Shown piece by piece: positions 32,929 through 45,958 of a stretch of DNA of 64,000 bases. The stretch lies in assembly GCF_963678635.1 (NCBI RefSeq), contig NC_087069.1:7700633-7764632 (forward strand), given 5' to 3'. The notes under the pieces are model-generated. The model was given only the letters and a program-made list of their open reading frames with translations, was not told where the DNA came from and searched no databases. The position numbers were made by a program, and so were the translations under genes. Origin of the DNA: Symsagittifera roscoffensis. Lineage: Eukaryota; Xenacoelomorpha; Acoela; Convolutidae. Each line of letters opens with the position of its first letter. Position 1 is the stretch's first letter.

Positions 32929-33709
32929 ATGTTTTTTAAATAGCCGTTCTGAATAAAAATGATAACTTATATCTGTAGAAAATAATTCTATTTCTTGCTC
33001 CAAAGCATTTACGCTTTAATTCGTGTTCCGAAATCTTCCGATATATTCAATCAATCAGTCTCCCAAGGTTTTTATTTAAAAAACCGATTAACGTTTCGAC
33101 CTCTCGGAGGTAAGGGAAAACTCTTTCCGTGGGTCGCTAATTCATTCAACCATCCAAATTCAAATCAAACTCTTTTTCAATCCCGACCTTCTAGCTATCA
33201 GGGAGAGTAATCCGCATATTATTGATCAAATTGAACCAAATTGAACCCAAGAGCCATCACTGGGGAGCCAAATAAAAGTCCCGTTTATTTGTAATATTTA
33301 GGAGGCCTACTTCCCAAGCCAAGCTCCCATCACTGCAATTTTCTTCTGTAACTACGATTCTTTAGTCTGATAGATGTTCTAAGAATAGCGCATTCGCCAA
33401 GCTAAGTTAGACTCATTGTTTCGCCAAGTCCACTCTAATAAATTCTACTATGTCATTGTTACAGTGAAACAGATATATCCCTTTCAGCTCCTGCTTCATT
33501 TCCCATTAGATAAATTTTCTCCTATTCATAAATAGGGTGACCAACTCTCATTTCCAAAGTGTTGGGCTGGGGTATACGCCACTTTCCAGTGATAAACCTA
33601 ATGTTTTTTGTACAAATTTGGTCCTGAAAGCCCAAAAGTCAATTACAGTTCCATCTAATTTCATCGGTTGCAATATTTCTTTTTCGGTTTTTTTAATCCC
33701 ATAGGGTTA
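32929..33709. other. arm sequence without gene
   Basis: Partner of 25,959-26,747. Nothing recognisable on either strand. Confidence 0.45.
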
Positions 33710-33979
33710 CTACCTACCAATTTTCATCCATATCTCAATAATAATTCCCAACTTATCCAATATCATGTTTCTCGGAAAAAAGCTATTAACACGGGAAGAA
33801 GATGCCGGAGGCGTTTCACTCATACGGGTCCAATTTTGGTGTTGTGTTCTAGCGTCTCTTGCTGTAAAAAGTTCAATATGCTCTGGCTCAATACTTTGCT
33901 TAAAATCCTCATTTCCGGTATAATGGGTGTTTATGCCATGTCCTAATAACTTCGGGTCCAACCGTCCCATTTGGTTCAA
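33710..33979 (-). CDS. unidentified ORF 'MNQMGRLDPKLLGHG', right copy A
   Basis: 89 codons, ATG at 33,979. Nearly identical to the left copy (25,689-25,958): 'HGINTHYTGNEDFKQSIEPE' and 'SETPPASSSRVNSFFPRNM'. It belongs to the distal unit of the 1.65-kb tandem duplication. No function can be given. Confidence 0.4.
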   Translation of the reverse strand: MNQMGRLDPKLLGHGINTHYTGNEDFKQSIEPEHIELFTARDARTQHQNWTRMSETPPASSSRVNSFFPRNMILDKLGIIIEIWMKIGR

Positions 33980-34162
33980 ACTAACACAAATGATGTACCT
34001 TCACAGTACCTATAATATCTCAGAGTTTTGGCATCCTGCGTTTAGTGGAGGCAGAGAAACGACTTCCTGGAGGCAGGTGGGAACTATTTGCTTAAGGCAT
34101 AACACAGGAAGTTGGAGTCTAGGGAGTCTGGGGTTCTGAGCTTAAGCTTCCCTCAACTAGGT

Positions 34163-34428
34163 CTATAACATACTAAACTTTGGTCCCGTCTCAACCGGTA
34201 AATGCGGAGTTCTAAATTGGCTATTTGCTATCAGTTTTTCCACGGGGTCTGAGGGGCTTAGATTTTTCCAACCGGCTCGAATCATCTCAAGTATCCGTCC
34301 TATGAATTTCGTGAAACTAAATTCTTTAGTTACAATTAAGGGGGGGCTGCAAATCTTAGTTGACCTGAGTTTTCAGCCTTATGTGGGACTATATCTTTAA
34401 AGATTTGAACTTTTTTGGGGCCAACCAT
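34163..34428 (-). pseudogene. 'MVGPKKVQ' ORF, right copy A (frameshifted)
   Basis: ATG at 34,428. A seven-C run near 34,343 puts the second half out of frame, as opposed to five C in the intact copy B. The half before it also carries a stop. The end '..GPKFSML' and TAG are present at 34,163. Confidence 0.4.
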
Positions 34429-34999
34429 TTGCTTGCTGTTCTACTTAACTTATTTATTAGTGAATACCGTCTACGTACTATTCATTAGCTTACACACTAT
34501 ACCACGCAATTCCCAAGGTAAAACTCTATATCAAGTTCTCAGTTTGCCGAAAAAGTACTAGGATCACCGATTATACATTTAATCACCTAACTCAATGCAT
34601 GGTTGTTCTATTATATAATGCTATAATTATGGTTAAGTAAATTAACGTATAATCATCAGATCATATAAAATTCAAGTTTGGAACAATCAAAGCAAAATTA
34701 GTGATTTAAAATATAGACGGCGTATTAATTTCTATGACATCGAGTTAGTTTTGAATTGAGACTACAGCCAACTTTGAAGTCAAATAATTTTTCAAATGTG
34801 ATTTAGCGGCTGATGGCGACGCGTAGGGTATAGTCGTTGCCGGATATTTCTGCTGTCTTCCAATATGTATGTTAATACTCGCTGCCGTTAAAGAGAATTG
34901 GGAATGGTGAAGAAATTCCATGGATTGATACTATCACTATCGTTCGGACAAAATGCTTTTTTTTTCGAATATGGCGCATAAGCGTTGCAAATCCAACGC

Positions 35000-35256
35000 T
35001 CAATTTTCATCTGTCTTGGAAAAAAGTCTAACTTCAGGAATATTCTCATCATACTCAAGGCCCTTTATTTTATACAGTATGCTTTTCAATCTGCCCAGGT
35101 CCCTTGACTGCAGTTCGAATGCTCGCTTTGAAACTTCAGTCAACCTGGCAAGATTCTCCCACTCAGAGTTCCCGTTCGTACCGCTTAGTTTGCAAGATAA
35201 AATGTTTTCAAGTACTCTATCGTCCTGAAAACGCAAGACATATGTAATTTGCGACC
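35000..35256 (-). pseudogene. duplicate of the RING/B-box gene's last exon, right copy
   Basis: Acceptor TTAACAG, then 'SQITYVLRFQDDRVLENILS' and '[20 protein letters not shown]', ending at a TGA at the same codon as the left duplicate (24,675). Length 257 bases, same as the left, and in frame with exon 2 if used. It could be an alternative last exon or a dead copy. Confidence 0.6.
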
Positions 35257-35422
35257 CTGTTAAAACGCACTCAACTCTAGTTGGAAATTTTTTTAATAAT
35301 CAATTCTGAAAGTCGATATACTTTTCGTTATCTAAAATTTTGTAAGTAATTTTTTTCATAAATATCCCTACCAATTTTCATTCGCATCCCATTAATAATT
35401 CCCAACTTGTCCAATATCATGT

Positions 35423-35632
35423 TTATCGGAAAAAGCTATTAACACGGGAAGAAGATGCCGGAGGCGTTTCACTCATACGGGTCCAATTTCGGTGTTGTGT
35501 TCTAGTGTCTCTCGCTGTAAGAAAATGAATATGCTCTGGCTCAATACTTTGCTTAAGTTCCTCATTTCCGGTATAACGGGTGTTTATGCCATGTCCTAAT
35601 AACTTTGGGTCCAACCGTCTCATTTGGTTCAA
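35423..35632 (-). pseudogene. 'MNQMRRLDPKLLGHG' ORF, right copy B (shortened)
   Basis: ATG at 35,632, 69 codons, same protein as copies at 25,689 and 33,979 until 'RVNSFFR', where loss of one T (TTTTTCCG versus TTTTTTCCG) shifts the frame. It is followed by the sequence that leads into the duplicated last exon. Confidence 0.4.
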
Positions 35633-35815
35633 ACTAACACAAGTGATGTACCTTCACAGTACCTATGATAACCCAAAGTTTTGGCATCCTGCGTTTAGTG
35701 GAGGCAGAGAAACGACTTCCTGGAGGCAGGTGGGAACTATTTGCTTAAAGCATAACACAGGAAGTTGGAGTCTAGGGAGTCCGGGGTTCTGAGCTTAAGC
35801 TTCCCTCAACTAGGT

Positions 35816-36079
35816 CTATAACATACTAAACTTTGGTCCTGTCTCAACCGATAGCTGCGGAGTTCTAAATTGGCTATTTGCTATCAGTTTTTCCACGGGG
35901 TCTGAGGGGCTTAGATTTTTCCACCCGGCTCGAATCATCTCAAGAATCCGTCCTATGAATTTCGTAAAACTAAATTCCTTAGTTACAATTAAGGGGGCTG
36001 CAAATCTTACTTGACCTGAGTTTTTATCCATATGTGGGACTATATCTTTTAAGATTTGAACTTTTTTGGGGCCAACCAT
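35816..36079 (-). CDS. 'MVGPKKVQ' ORF, right copy B (intact)
   Basis: 87 codons, ATG at 36,079, TAG at 35,816. Reads 'MVGPKKVQILKDIVPHMDKN', then 'FSFTKFIGRILEMIRAGWKN', 'LSPSDPVEKLIANSQFRTPQ' and 'LSVETGPKFSML'. Only this copy of three has the five-C run that keeps one frame. A basic N-terminus and an amphipathic middle are visible; no domain is recognised. Confidence 0.4.
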   Translation of the reverse strand: MVGPKKVQILKDIVPHMDKNSGQVRFAAPLIVTKEFSFTKFIGRILEMIRAGWKNLSPSDPVEKLIANSQFRTPQLSVETGPKFSML

Positions 36080-36522
36080 TTGCTTGCTGTTCTACTTAAC
36101 TTATTTATTAGTGAATACCGTCTACGTACTATTCATTAGCTTACACATTATACCACGCAATTCCCAAGGTAAAACTCTAAATCAAGTTCTCAGTTTGCCG
36201 AAAAAGTACTAGGATCACCGATTATACATTTAATCACCTAACTCAATGCATGGTTGTTCTATTATACAATGCTATAATTATGGTTAAGTAAATTAAAGTA
36301 TAATCATCAGATCATATAAAATTCAAGTTTGGAACAATCAAAGCAAAATTAGTGATTTAAAATATAGACGGCGTATTAATTTCTATGACATCAAGTTAGT
36401 TTTGAATTGAGACTACAGCCAACTCTGAAGTCAGATAATTTTTCAAATGTGATTTAGCTGCTGATGGCGACGCGTAGGGTATAGTCGTTGCCGGATATTT
36501 TTGCTGTCTTCCAATATATATG

Positions 36523-39500
36523 TTAATACTCGCTGTCGTTAAGAGAATTGGGAATGGTGAAGAAAATCCATTGATCGATACCATCTCTCCCACACCGTGC
36601 TAATTTTCTTTCGAATATGGCGCATGGGCGTTGCAAATCCAACGCGCAATTTTCATCTGTCTTGGAAAAAACTCTAACTTCAGGAATATGCCTATAATTT
36701 ATATCGCCCTCTATTTTATACTGTATGCTTTTCAATCTGCCCAGGTCCCTTGACTGCAATTCGAATGCTCGCTTTGAATCTTTAGTCAACCTGGGAAGAT
36801 TCGCCCACTCAGAGTTCCCGTTCGTACCGCTTAGTTTGCAAGAGAGAATGTTTTCAAGTAGATGATCGTTCTCAAAACGCAAGACATATATAATTTGCGA
36901 CCCTGTTAAAACGCACTCAACTCTAGTTGGAAATTTTTTAAATAATCAATTCTGAAAGTCGATATTATTTTTCGTTATCTAAAACTTTGTAAGTAATTTT
37001 TTGTGTAATTTCGTTATTAATCAAAACCAACTGTTCAGATTTATTAATCTAATTAAATAACTAATTTGTTAATTCAATTGATCTAAATACTTGTTGAGCC
37101 GTAGATTTTTGACTAAAAAAACATCCCCAATACTATAGTATCTTAAGAAATATAATAGAACCGGTCAGCCAAAACTGGATGTCGTAATACCGAAGTAGTA
37201 GCGAGGGGACCTTTTTATCTCATCCATTTCCAATGTAGTTTCATAACCCAATACTTGCAGCAAGAAGGCCCTCAAATTCCTCACAAATTAGAAAAAGGTC
37301 AGCAAGCAACTTAGATAAATTTTACCGAAGGTTTGTGGATTTAATGATAATCGAACTGCTATATTTAACCTTCAAATTTGCAATAGTATAAAAACTGTAT
37401 GATTTTCTAATCTGATGGCTTTGACGCTAAGTTTACTGAAACTATTTCATCAAACTATAATTTCATTTTTTCAAAATTATATCTCCAAAAACTAAGAATT
37501 ACCGTCATTTGTAGTTTTGTCCCTGCCACGAGATTTGGCCACAGAAGCTGTTGTTTTGGACGAGGAAGGCGTTGATTTGGCCACAGTAGGTGTTGTATCC
37601 AGGGCAAGTAATGCGTTTTGTATACAGTTTTCGACATCTTGGCAAGACTGAGCCATGGCTGTTAGTTTTGCCAGTTTCTGTTTTGTTTGAACATTTTGCT
37701 TTTTCAATGCTTCCAGATCCTTTCTGATACTCGTCTCAAGGGTTTTGGCTTGGGGGAAAGTAGTCGTATTTTTTATCTTGTTTTTCTTATCCATCAGTGC
37801 GTTCCATTTTTCCATTGTCATCACCAATTGCGAATTGAGGTCAACTGATTCATTTATCACTTTATCAACTGTCTTTGGACAGCTTGCAATCAACTTAAGC
37901 GACTTCTCCATTTTTGCAGACAATTGATTAAGCGGGTTGTCCATTAAAACCACATGATGTGATCCATGATCGTTTCTCCAACAATCCTTGCAGATACAAA
38001 CTTTGCAGCCCGATTGCTCACAAAAATACTCTTTCGCTTGTTTGTGAGTTTTGCATTGTTCATAGCCATTTTGGTTGCTTTGTGCTTGGACAGGTTGCTC
38101 GTTCCCCTAAAATATTTTTTGGAAAACATATGTTTAGTATTTACATGAACGACGGCAGCTTTAATATGGGAAATTCACCAATTTTTTTTTCATTTTCTTG
38201 CTTAAAAAGATATATATGTAGTTTATGTATCAATTTTCATATCAAACTACTCGTTTAGAGTCATCTTATCTTCCATTTTGCTATCATCATTGGGTCGTAT
38301 TCTAACTTTTTTTTCAGCGAAAATGTGGAGCTACAAAAGAGTCTAATGGTTCAGTCAAACGAAAATTTTTCTGTCTTTAGTAAAACTGCCATGTTCAATT
38401 CAAAAATATTCTTCTTCATTTCGAAAAAATGCTCGCATAATTTCGTTTTTGCTTTAGATCGATATAGAGCTACCGAAGGCAAATGTTAGTTTTGAGTTGA
38501 TCTTTTGTGACTTATCTCAAAATTCAACCTGCGTCACAGAAGAAATAGATACCACAGATGAAGAATTGATTTCTTTTTAATTAACGAACTAGAAGATGAG
38601 TGACATCTAATACATTTCAGGTAATTTTCAGGACAAAAATTTCCCCACTTGTAAGATTGAGGTTTTTTTTGTTTGTGTTGAGGCTCTTTGTGAAGCTTTA
38701 TGTTTATTTTTTGGATTGCATTTCTCTTGAGAAAGCAGTAGAAATTGAAACAAGACCACTCGTGTCAGGGCGAACTTCTGCATGTTCCGACTTTCTTTTA
38801 AGGTCTATCGAGCAGTGTTCCCTTTACAAAAACTGATGTATTTTTCACAAAAAAATAACTCTTTAAAGATATCCCCGCACGCCATATGAAGTCGAAAATG
38901 ATATATTTCGCTCCTAGTAACAAAGCAATTATGGCAATTCGCCTGCTTCAACTTCTTTGGAACGATTTCTAAGACGGATTCAATCTCCACTTATTGGCGC
39001 GCTATTTGGCAAAAATAAACTAAACCCCAATAGCTTTACGAAAAAAAATCACAGGTAAAATATAGTTTTAAATTTTGAGCCCAGGGCAAAAATACCTGTC
39101 GGATGATATGAAAAATACCATCAAAATTGGCTAGAAAAAAAATCAATTTTTTCTGATGAAAAAAACCACCCTTTTGCAGCAATCAAAACATGTGGAGCAA
39201 CCAATAGTTGGTATCCTTCAATGTTGGTTTTTGATTTAATACTTTCCTCAGTCACTATGCTCATAAACCCATTATTCTTCCATAAAAATTTTCTAGAAGT
39301 CTAATAAAAAAGAGCAAATTGTGCCGTTTCTGTAGTTTTTTTGCGAATTATATTCGTGTTGACAAAAAAAAATTTTTTTAGAAAATTTATTCTAAAAAAA
39401 ACAATAATTGCATACCAAAAAAAATAGTTTTAACATTTGAAATTTAAAAAGTTTTTCTTTTTTAAAACTCATTCACAGTTTAATGTAAGAAAATGGTTTC

Positions 39501-39899
39501 TTTAATAACTAGAATAGTAAATTTTAGTACAATTTTTGCTGTTTTTTTTCGGTATTTGTTTCAAATGAAAAAGCTCAAGACATTGACTGCATAACATTTG
39601 CTTTAAAAAATGAGCTAAGAACAAATCGACGAAAATTGTTTTCTTGGTGTTTCCTTTAAATTTAAAATTACCTCTGCGGCAGCTTTCAATTCATAATTAA
39701 CGGTGCACTGGCTTTCATGCTGAAGTCTTTCCTCAATCGGAGTTCTGCAAACCGAGCATTCTCTGGACTCAGATAGCAGTACACCTTGTAAGCAAGGTTT
39801 TGGGTTTGAACAGTATGAATGTCCGCAATTCAAAATACGAGGATTCACAAAACGTTCGAGACAAATGCTGCATTCGAATAGGTTTCCAGCCTCGGCCAT
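36523..39899 (-). CDS. TRIM-like RING/B-box protein with novel C-terminal exon, right copy
   Basis: Join of minus-strand exons 39,899-39,672, 38,106-37,503 and 36,902-36,523; 403 residues. Same splice sites and phases as the left copy (0 then 1). The RING exon is essentially unchanged; exon 2 has about ten substitutions and a seven-residue insertion near its end ('VAKSTPSS' region); exon 3 is more similar to the duplicated last exons ('[13 protein letters not shown]') than to left exon 3, yet lacks their TGA and runs on to '[14 protein letters not shown]' and '[13 protein letters not shown]'. This suggests exchange between tandem copies. Open reading through three exons in both arms argues for two working genes facing each other. 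Ubiquitin-ligase activity is inferred from the RING/B-box class only. Confidence 0.8.
38107..39671 (-). other. intron 1 of right RING/B-box gene
   Basis: Partner of 20,694-22,212. Weak exon-like stretches occur: a zinc-like '[11 protein letters not shown]' near 38,620 (left: '[18 protein letters not shown]' at 21,690) and a frame around 39,140-39,250 (left 21,102-21,293). Neither keeps its frame or splice sites in both arms, so they are not included in the gene model. Confidence 0.4.
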
Positions 39900-42430
39900 G
39901 AGATTCCAGATGTATGGCGTAGAAAATAAATGAATGATTTGATTGTATAAACTGTTTATCTTACTTCAGAAAATAAAACTCGAGAAGTGCGTGCGTTTGA
40001 GAGATACACGTCTTCGTTATGTATGTTTTGATTTTATCGCAAAATTAACTCAAGTTTGGTCATGTTTTCAAAAACAGCCATATCGTGGACTTATTTGGAA
40101 TTTTTGTTTGAGTTTTCTTTAAAATAGTTTTCTTAATATATTACAAACTAGCAAAGTACTGCGAGAGCAAAACTATCACGAGATCTTTTTGTGCTGCTTA
40201 ATTAGACTTGCATACCTTCAATTAGACTTGCATACCAAGCTGCTTGTTACTACTGATAAAAAGCTTAAATTAACATCATTTAACAAACATATTTAGTCAA
40301 TTGCCTCAGTATTACAATTTTTAGTGCTTTCTTCGTATTTTACTGTAAAAATATGTTGAATCAAACTTTCGTTGTAATCAATATATTCATTATTTTGTCA
40401 AAAAAAGGTTCCTAAGTTTAATGCGCAAAGCTCTACTTTTAACATCCTAGTGTTGTTATAACTTTTTAGATGCCCTCCAGATACACTTGTACACAAAAAT
40501 ACGGACGCAAGTAAAAAACACTTTTTTCAATGGCACGTATACTTTGATCAAAATCTGTATTTTTGGGCGCGCTCTTTTCTTCAAAATAAAAACTCAAACA
40601 TATATGTGACAGTCTCCTAATTTTAACGTAGCTGAAATGTTTTAGTTGAAACCTCCAAAAAATTATTGATTTTAAAAAAGATGCAGCAATGGCTTTGGAT
40701 TTGAGTTGTAATATTTCGATCAACAAACTTGATTATGAGCTGATTTAAATTGGTCATCACCATCCTTAGAACATTGAAAAAGCTTGCATAGTGTAAGAGA
40801 TCACATTTTTTGAGCAACGCCGTTTCTAAGAAAAGTAGGTTTTAAACCCGATGTTTCAATTGGCGATGTTTCAATTGGTTTCCAAATTTTAAAAAAATGG
40901 CTAATCTCTTTAAAATGAAAGATTGCCAAATTAGCTCCGGTTTAGATTACACATTTCGTCCATTCTCTGCCTCAACTCATTTCTAGCCTTTTCCCGCCTT
41001 ATTTCATTTCAAGCAGCAATAGTTTCTATGAAAATGTTCAGCATTCGTAGCCGTTCACTATCGTTCCGATTTATTATCTGCTGCTTGAACAGTGGACCGC
41101 CTGGTTTCACCCTAGCGCACCTTGTTCAATTCTCCAGGATGTGGTCGATCTTTTATGAGCTGAGAAACGGTCAAGACTGACCGTTCAAGAGACTTTTTAT
41201 CTAAAATAATTCCACCAACGAAAATTTAGGGAAGCGATTGATCACTGGTAAAAGATGTGTGTCCGTCCCGTTATCAGTGTTAATTGCACCCATGTGATGT
41301 AACTGATTTTCCTGAAACAAAACCTCATGCTAATTCATCATGTTTTTAGTCTCCTGAGTACTGCTTTCCAGTCTAGCTTTGTGTCTTTCAAAATCATCTC
41401 GGCTAAAAGCTTTTAAGTAACTTTTCGAGGTTGAAAATTGCATTGCTCTATAGCCGTAGGGACAGTCAACATTTATCTTTCCTAGAACGACGTTCCGTTG
41501 ACACGGTTCTTATTGTGTTTTCCTTTTCTTCATCTGCTACTCTAATCTAACAAGATATCTTGAATGTGCCATCTTGAGCTCGGTAAACTCAGCTTCCTCG
41601 GGGCTTGTTGTTACTGTCTTTTCTTCAGATTTTGGTTCAAGCCACTAAGAGTACTGACTGGGATTCCTGGCTCTGCTACTTTGGTAATGACCACCGCTTC
41701 AGTCTGGCGAACAAATTGAGTTATCTCATTGGTTTTATTTGAGTTGGTTTTGAAATTATTGACAAGCTCTACTTAACTTTCGTTGCATGTTTTTGTTTCG
41801 TCTCACTGTTTAGATTGCATTCTCTTCTCATTGTTGTGGAATCACTTTTCTCTCACTCCTATCACATCCGTCTCCAATTCCGCTCTCCCGCTTGAAATGT
41901 TATTATATTTTATGGAAATGAGCCCTTATTTTTGTCCTGGTTGATCCATCTGTTTTTTAAAAACATTTTCGCAAACTGAATGCCTAGGTGAAGAAATTTT
42001 TGGTCCATATGATATTTGATTGTGAGCACATCGGTTTTTGTTCCAGTCGATGGTTTCTGGTTTTGAACCGGTTTGTTGTCATTGCAACAAATTTTGTCAT
42101 GGTAACAAAAATTGTACTGTTTGAGTTCCAATTGTTTTCTGTCGGGTTGAGTTCTAAATTATCACTACATTAAGCACAATTGCCGCCGAGCGCTTCATGA
42201 AACTTGTCAATAAGGGCTACGAATTTTTCCAATCATGCTCTGATTCATTTCATGGTTGCCCCGAAGTGTCCGTGGCCAGTTAATCCTGAGTTCCTACGTC
42301 CTTCCCTTGTAAATGTACGAATTTAAATTGGAAAATCATTAGCAGATCGGCCAATCTCGTTGTCTTTGACTGACTCGTTTTTATTTCTATTTTGATCATT
42401 CTATAACTCTGTGTACATACAGCTGTCCAG
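39900..42430. other. arm sequence upstream of right RING/B-box gene
   Basis: Partner of 17,901-20,465. Contains the tandem GGTATGCAAGTCTAATT direct repeat (40,199-40,235, reverse complement) and the 'ARNELRQRMDEMCNLNRS' stretch on the minus strand near 40,930-41,000. The minus frame at 41,910-42,131 ('MELKQYNFCYHDKICCNDNK') is longer than on the left, but is not recognisable. Confidence 0.4.
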
Positions 42431-44372
42431 CTGATTTTTTACAGTTTCCCTGAACTTTTTTCTGATTTTGTTCTGTCAAAAAAGTTTCAAGCTTTTTTTC
42501 AGCGCTGCTGCTTTGGGTATGAATTTGGAAAAATGATTTTTACTGCCTAAAAACGATCTGAATTGTTGCAGTTTTTTTTCAATTGGCAAAATTTTCGTTT
42601 TTTTTTGGTTTTCAGGATTGTTGTTATTACCCATTCAATAGAAAATTGATACCGCAACCAATACCAATTCCTCTGCTTTGATAAAAGTTCACACTTCGAT
42701 TTTTTTGAGGCTAGGTTTTTGTCGCATAGTGTTACCCTTAAGAATTTTCAAATTGCATTGATTGGCTTATTTTGCAGCTAGTTATTAATGGCTGTAGCCG
42801 TAATTGAGATCTAAAATTGAGAAAATTGATGTTCCTACACTTTCTGCAGTAGTTGTTTTATTCACCCCGTGTTCTTTATACTTTTGGTTTTTGTTTGCCG
42901 ATCAATGGCTTTTGCGTCTAATGACAATATTTGAGTGTCATATTTTTTCACTGTAATGGAAATTGGCTAGCAAAACAGTCACTGGTACGTTTGTCAAATT
43001 TCAATACCTATCCTTCCTCCAGTAGTTTTCACTTTTTTCTTTGCTTTCGCTGAAATATGTATCCGAAAGTAGAAATTTAAGTCGCGTAGTAAAATTGAGG
43101 TTTTTGATGCCTTTTTTTGCGACAATGAGTTTTCCAGTTTTCTCTAAACATCTAATTTTCGTACGCACTCCGTTTTTTGTGCCGTAATTAATAGGATAAC
43201 TACTAAGATGACCCATCCTGCTGACTTACTTTTTGCTTTCAGTACTCCTAAAATTGACATAGGTTTCCCGTTATAGTCAAGAAATTGCTCACTAGTTTAT
43301 AGCTTTTCTCTGGCAAACACGTTGCTGCTTGCACAAAATACAGATTATTTTTTAGCCGTGGTCCAATTTATGAACAAGATTGGACAATGTGTCCACTGTT
43401 GTGTGAATGATCTGATTATGAACCCTAGTTTAGGCGTTAAGGTATTTCATTTTCGTGGATCTAGATTTTCTTCCAATTTCAATTTTTAAAACTGGATCTG
43501 TGCTTTTTGTCCAGTTGGTGACTTTTCTGAATCTTTTCATTCAATAGGAAACATCTCAAAGTAACTCCGCGTTCTCAACCAAAATCTCCCACTTTTAATG
43601 CCTTTGACAATTCATCTGTTGAATTATCACGTTTTTGTGAATTGATTCAACTTTCTGCAATTTTTGCAATTTTTGCATTCTTTTTTTCTCTTTTTCTGAT
43701 TTTCTTCTTTCAATAAAGTTATAAAGTTTCAAGCTTTCTTCCAGTGTTTCTGTTTTGGGAATGATTTTTGATAAATGGTGTTTACTGCCTAAAAACGATC
43801 TTAATTGTTGCAGTTATTTCGAGGGGCTTAACTTTCCGGTTTCTTTGGTTTCAGTAACTTTTATATTAATCCTTCAATAGAAAAGTGATACCTCAACCAA
43901 TTCACCGGTTTGATAAAAGTGTACACTTCGATTTTTTAAGGATCGGTTTTTGTCGTAGCTTACCTTTAAGAATAAAGAAATTGCATTAGTTGGCTTATTC
44001 TGAAGCTAGTTTAAAATGGCTGTAGCCGTAATTGCGATCTGAAATTAAGAAAAATAATGCTCCTCATTTTTCTACAGTAATTGTTTTACTCACCCCGTGC
44101 ACTTATACTTTTGTTTTTGGTCGCCAATCTATGGCTTCTGCGTCTGATGACAATTTTACAGTGTCATTTTTGTCACTCTATATTGTCTCACAAAAGAAAC
44201 ACTAGTACGTTTGTCAAATTTTATAACGTATCCTTTCTCAAGTAGTTTTCATTTTCTTTCTTCATTTTCGTTTCAGTTTGTAGTGTCCTTTTTCTTGGAT
44301 AGGTAAGAAGGGAAATTTTATTTGCCGTAGTTAAGTTATGGTTTTTGTGGCCGGTTTTTGCAAAACTGAAAT

Positions 44373-45958
44373 TTTGAGTTTTCTCTAGACATCTTATCTT
44401 CGTACACATCCCGTTTTTTTGCCACAAATAGTAGGATAACTACTGAGATGACCCATCCTGCTGACATACCTTTTGCTTTCAGTGCTCTTAAATTCGTCAT
44501 AGGATTCCAGGTATACTCAACAAATTTCTCACTATTCTTTAGCATTTCCCTAGTAACCACATTGCTGCTTGAGCGAAGTCCATTATAATTTTAGCCGTGT
44601 TCCAATTTATGAACAAGGTTGGACTAATTGTGTCCACTGTCGTGTGAATGATTTGGTCATCAACCCTAGTTAAGGCGTTAAGGTATTTCATTTTTTGGAT
44701 CTAGAGTCTCTTCCAATTTCAACTTTCTAAATCTGGATCTGTGTTTTTTGTCCAGTTGGTGGCTTTTTTGTCAAATCAAGATTTTCTGAATCGTTTTTGT
44801 CAATAGCGAACATCTCAAATTTATGTTTCTGTCAATCGAAAATATCTCAAACTCATTTCAAGTTTTCGAGTTCTCAATCAAATCTTCCTCTCTTAATGCT
44901 TTCGACAATTCATCAGTATCGTAATTCATCTGTTGAGATTACACATCTTTGCAAATTGACCTAGGCTTTTAAATTTTTTGCATTCCTCCTCGGAAAAATT
45001 TCCAGTCATTTTACTCAAAACATTCGACCACAGCTTGTGCAAGTTTTTTTCTTCTCTCCCCCTCGTTGCTGCTTCTGTTTTGTCAAAAGTTCTTGTTTGA
45101 TGATTTCTGTCGCTTTTTCCTTGATATTGGACATTGCTGTTTATTCTACTCTGGCCACTAGTATTCCTCGTAGTTGGACTATTCTTTTGGTACACGTGAT
45201 TTGTTTGTTGACTACTTTATACTCTTTGGCTTTTTTAACGCTTATTCTGTTGAGAGTGTTTCAAAGGCAAGTGTAGCTTGCAAAGTGACATTTCTCATCC
45301 GTGATAAAAAAAGTCTCAAGATTAGTCATCATAAGAAGCTCCCAGTTCGGATTTTGCTGTGTGGGCTGTTAGTGCAGCGTGAAACGTTTCCAAGTTTGCA
45401 ATAGTTTGCTGTACACGTGTGAACACTATTTTTGTTTCATTTTTTAAAATTTTGATCTTTATCAACGTTAATATGATGTTTCATATAAATCTTTGTTTGT
45501 ATCTTTCAAAATATCCACAAGAAGGTTGGTTTGTACAGTTTTTTTCTAACCTTCTGATTCTGAAGCTAAGAATAGGGTTGATAATATTTTCTATTGCAAT
45601 TCGGTGTAGAAAACATGATGTCCTAATTCTGGTCCTCTTTACATTCTGGTTCCTTTTTACATTTTCTGTTTCCCTTTTTCCTGATGCCAATCTATCTCGC
45701 TCTATTCTTGCTGCCTCTGCAGTAGCAGACTCTGTCGATCTTGGTGTTTCCTGTCAATTTGATAATAGATTTTTTTTGCCTAAAAATTACCTTATTCGTT
45801 GCATTTTTTTCGAGGGGTTTTAATTTTTCGATTTCTCTAGCATTCAGGATTCAATCGAAAAATGAAACCTTAACCAATCCATGTGCTTTGACAAAGTTTG
45901 AAATTAGATTTCTTTAGGTTATTTTTTTAGCGTAGCATTACCCTTAAGAATCTTGACC
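44373..45958. repeat. right-arm tandem duplication, copy 1 (about 1.58 kb)
   Basis: Begins GAGTTTTCTCTAGACATCTT and ends where GAGTTTTCTCTAAACATCTT starts again at about 45,959, after 'AAGAATCTTGACCT'. Copy 2 ends at 47,543 with the equivalent words. Identity is very high by eye. The left arm has a single copy of this segment, so the event is private to the right arm. Confidence 0.9.
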
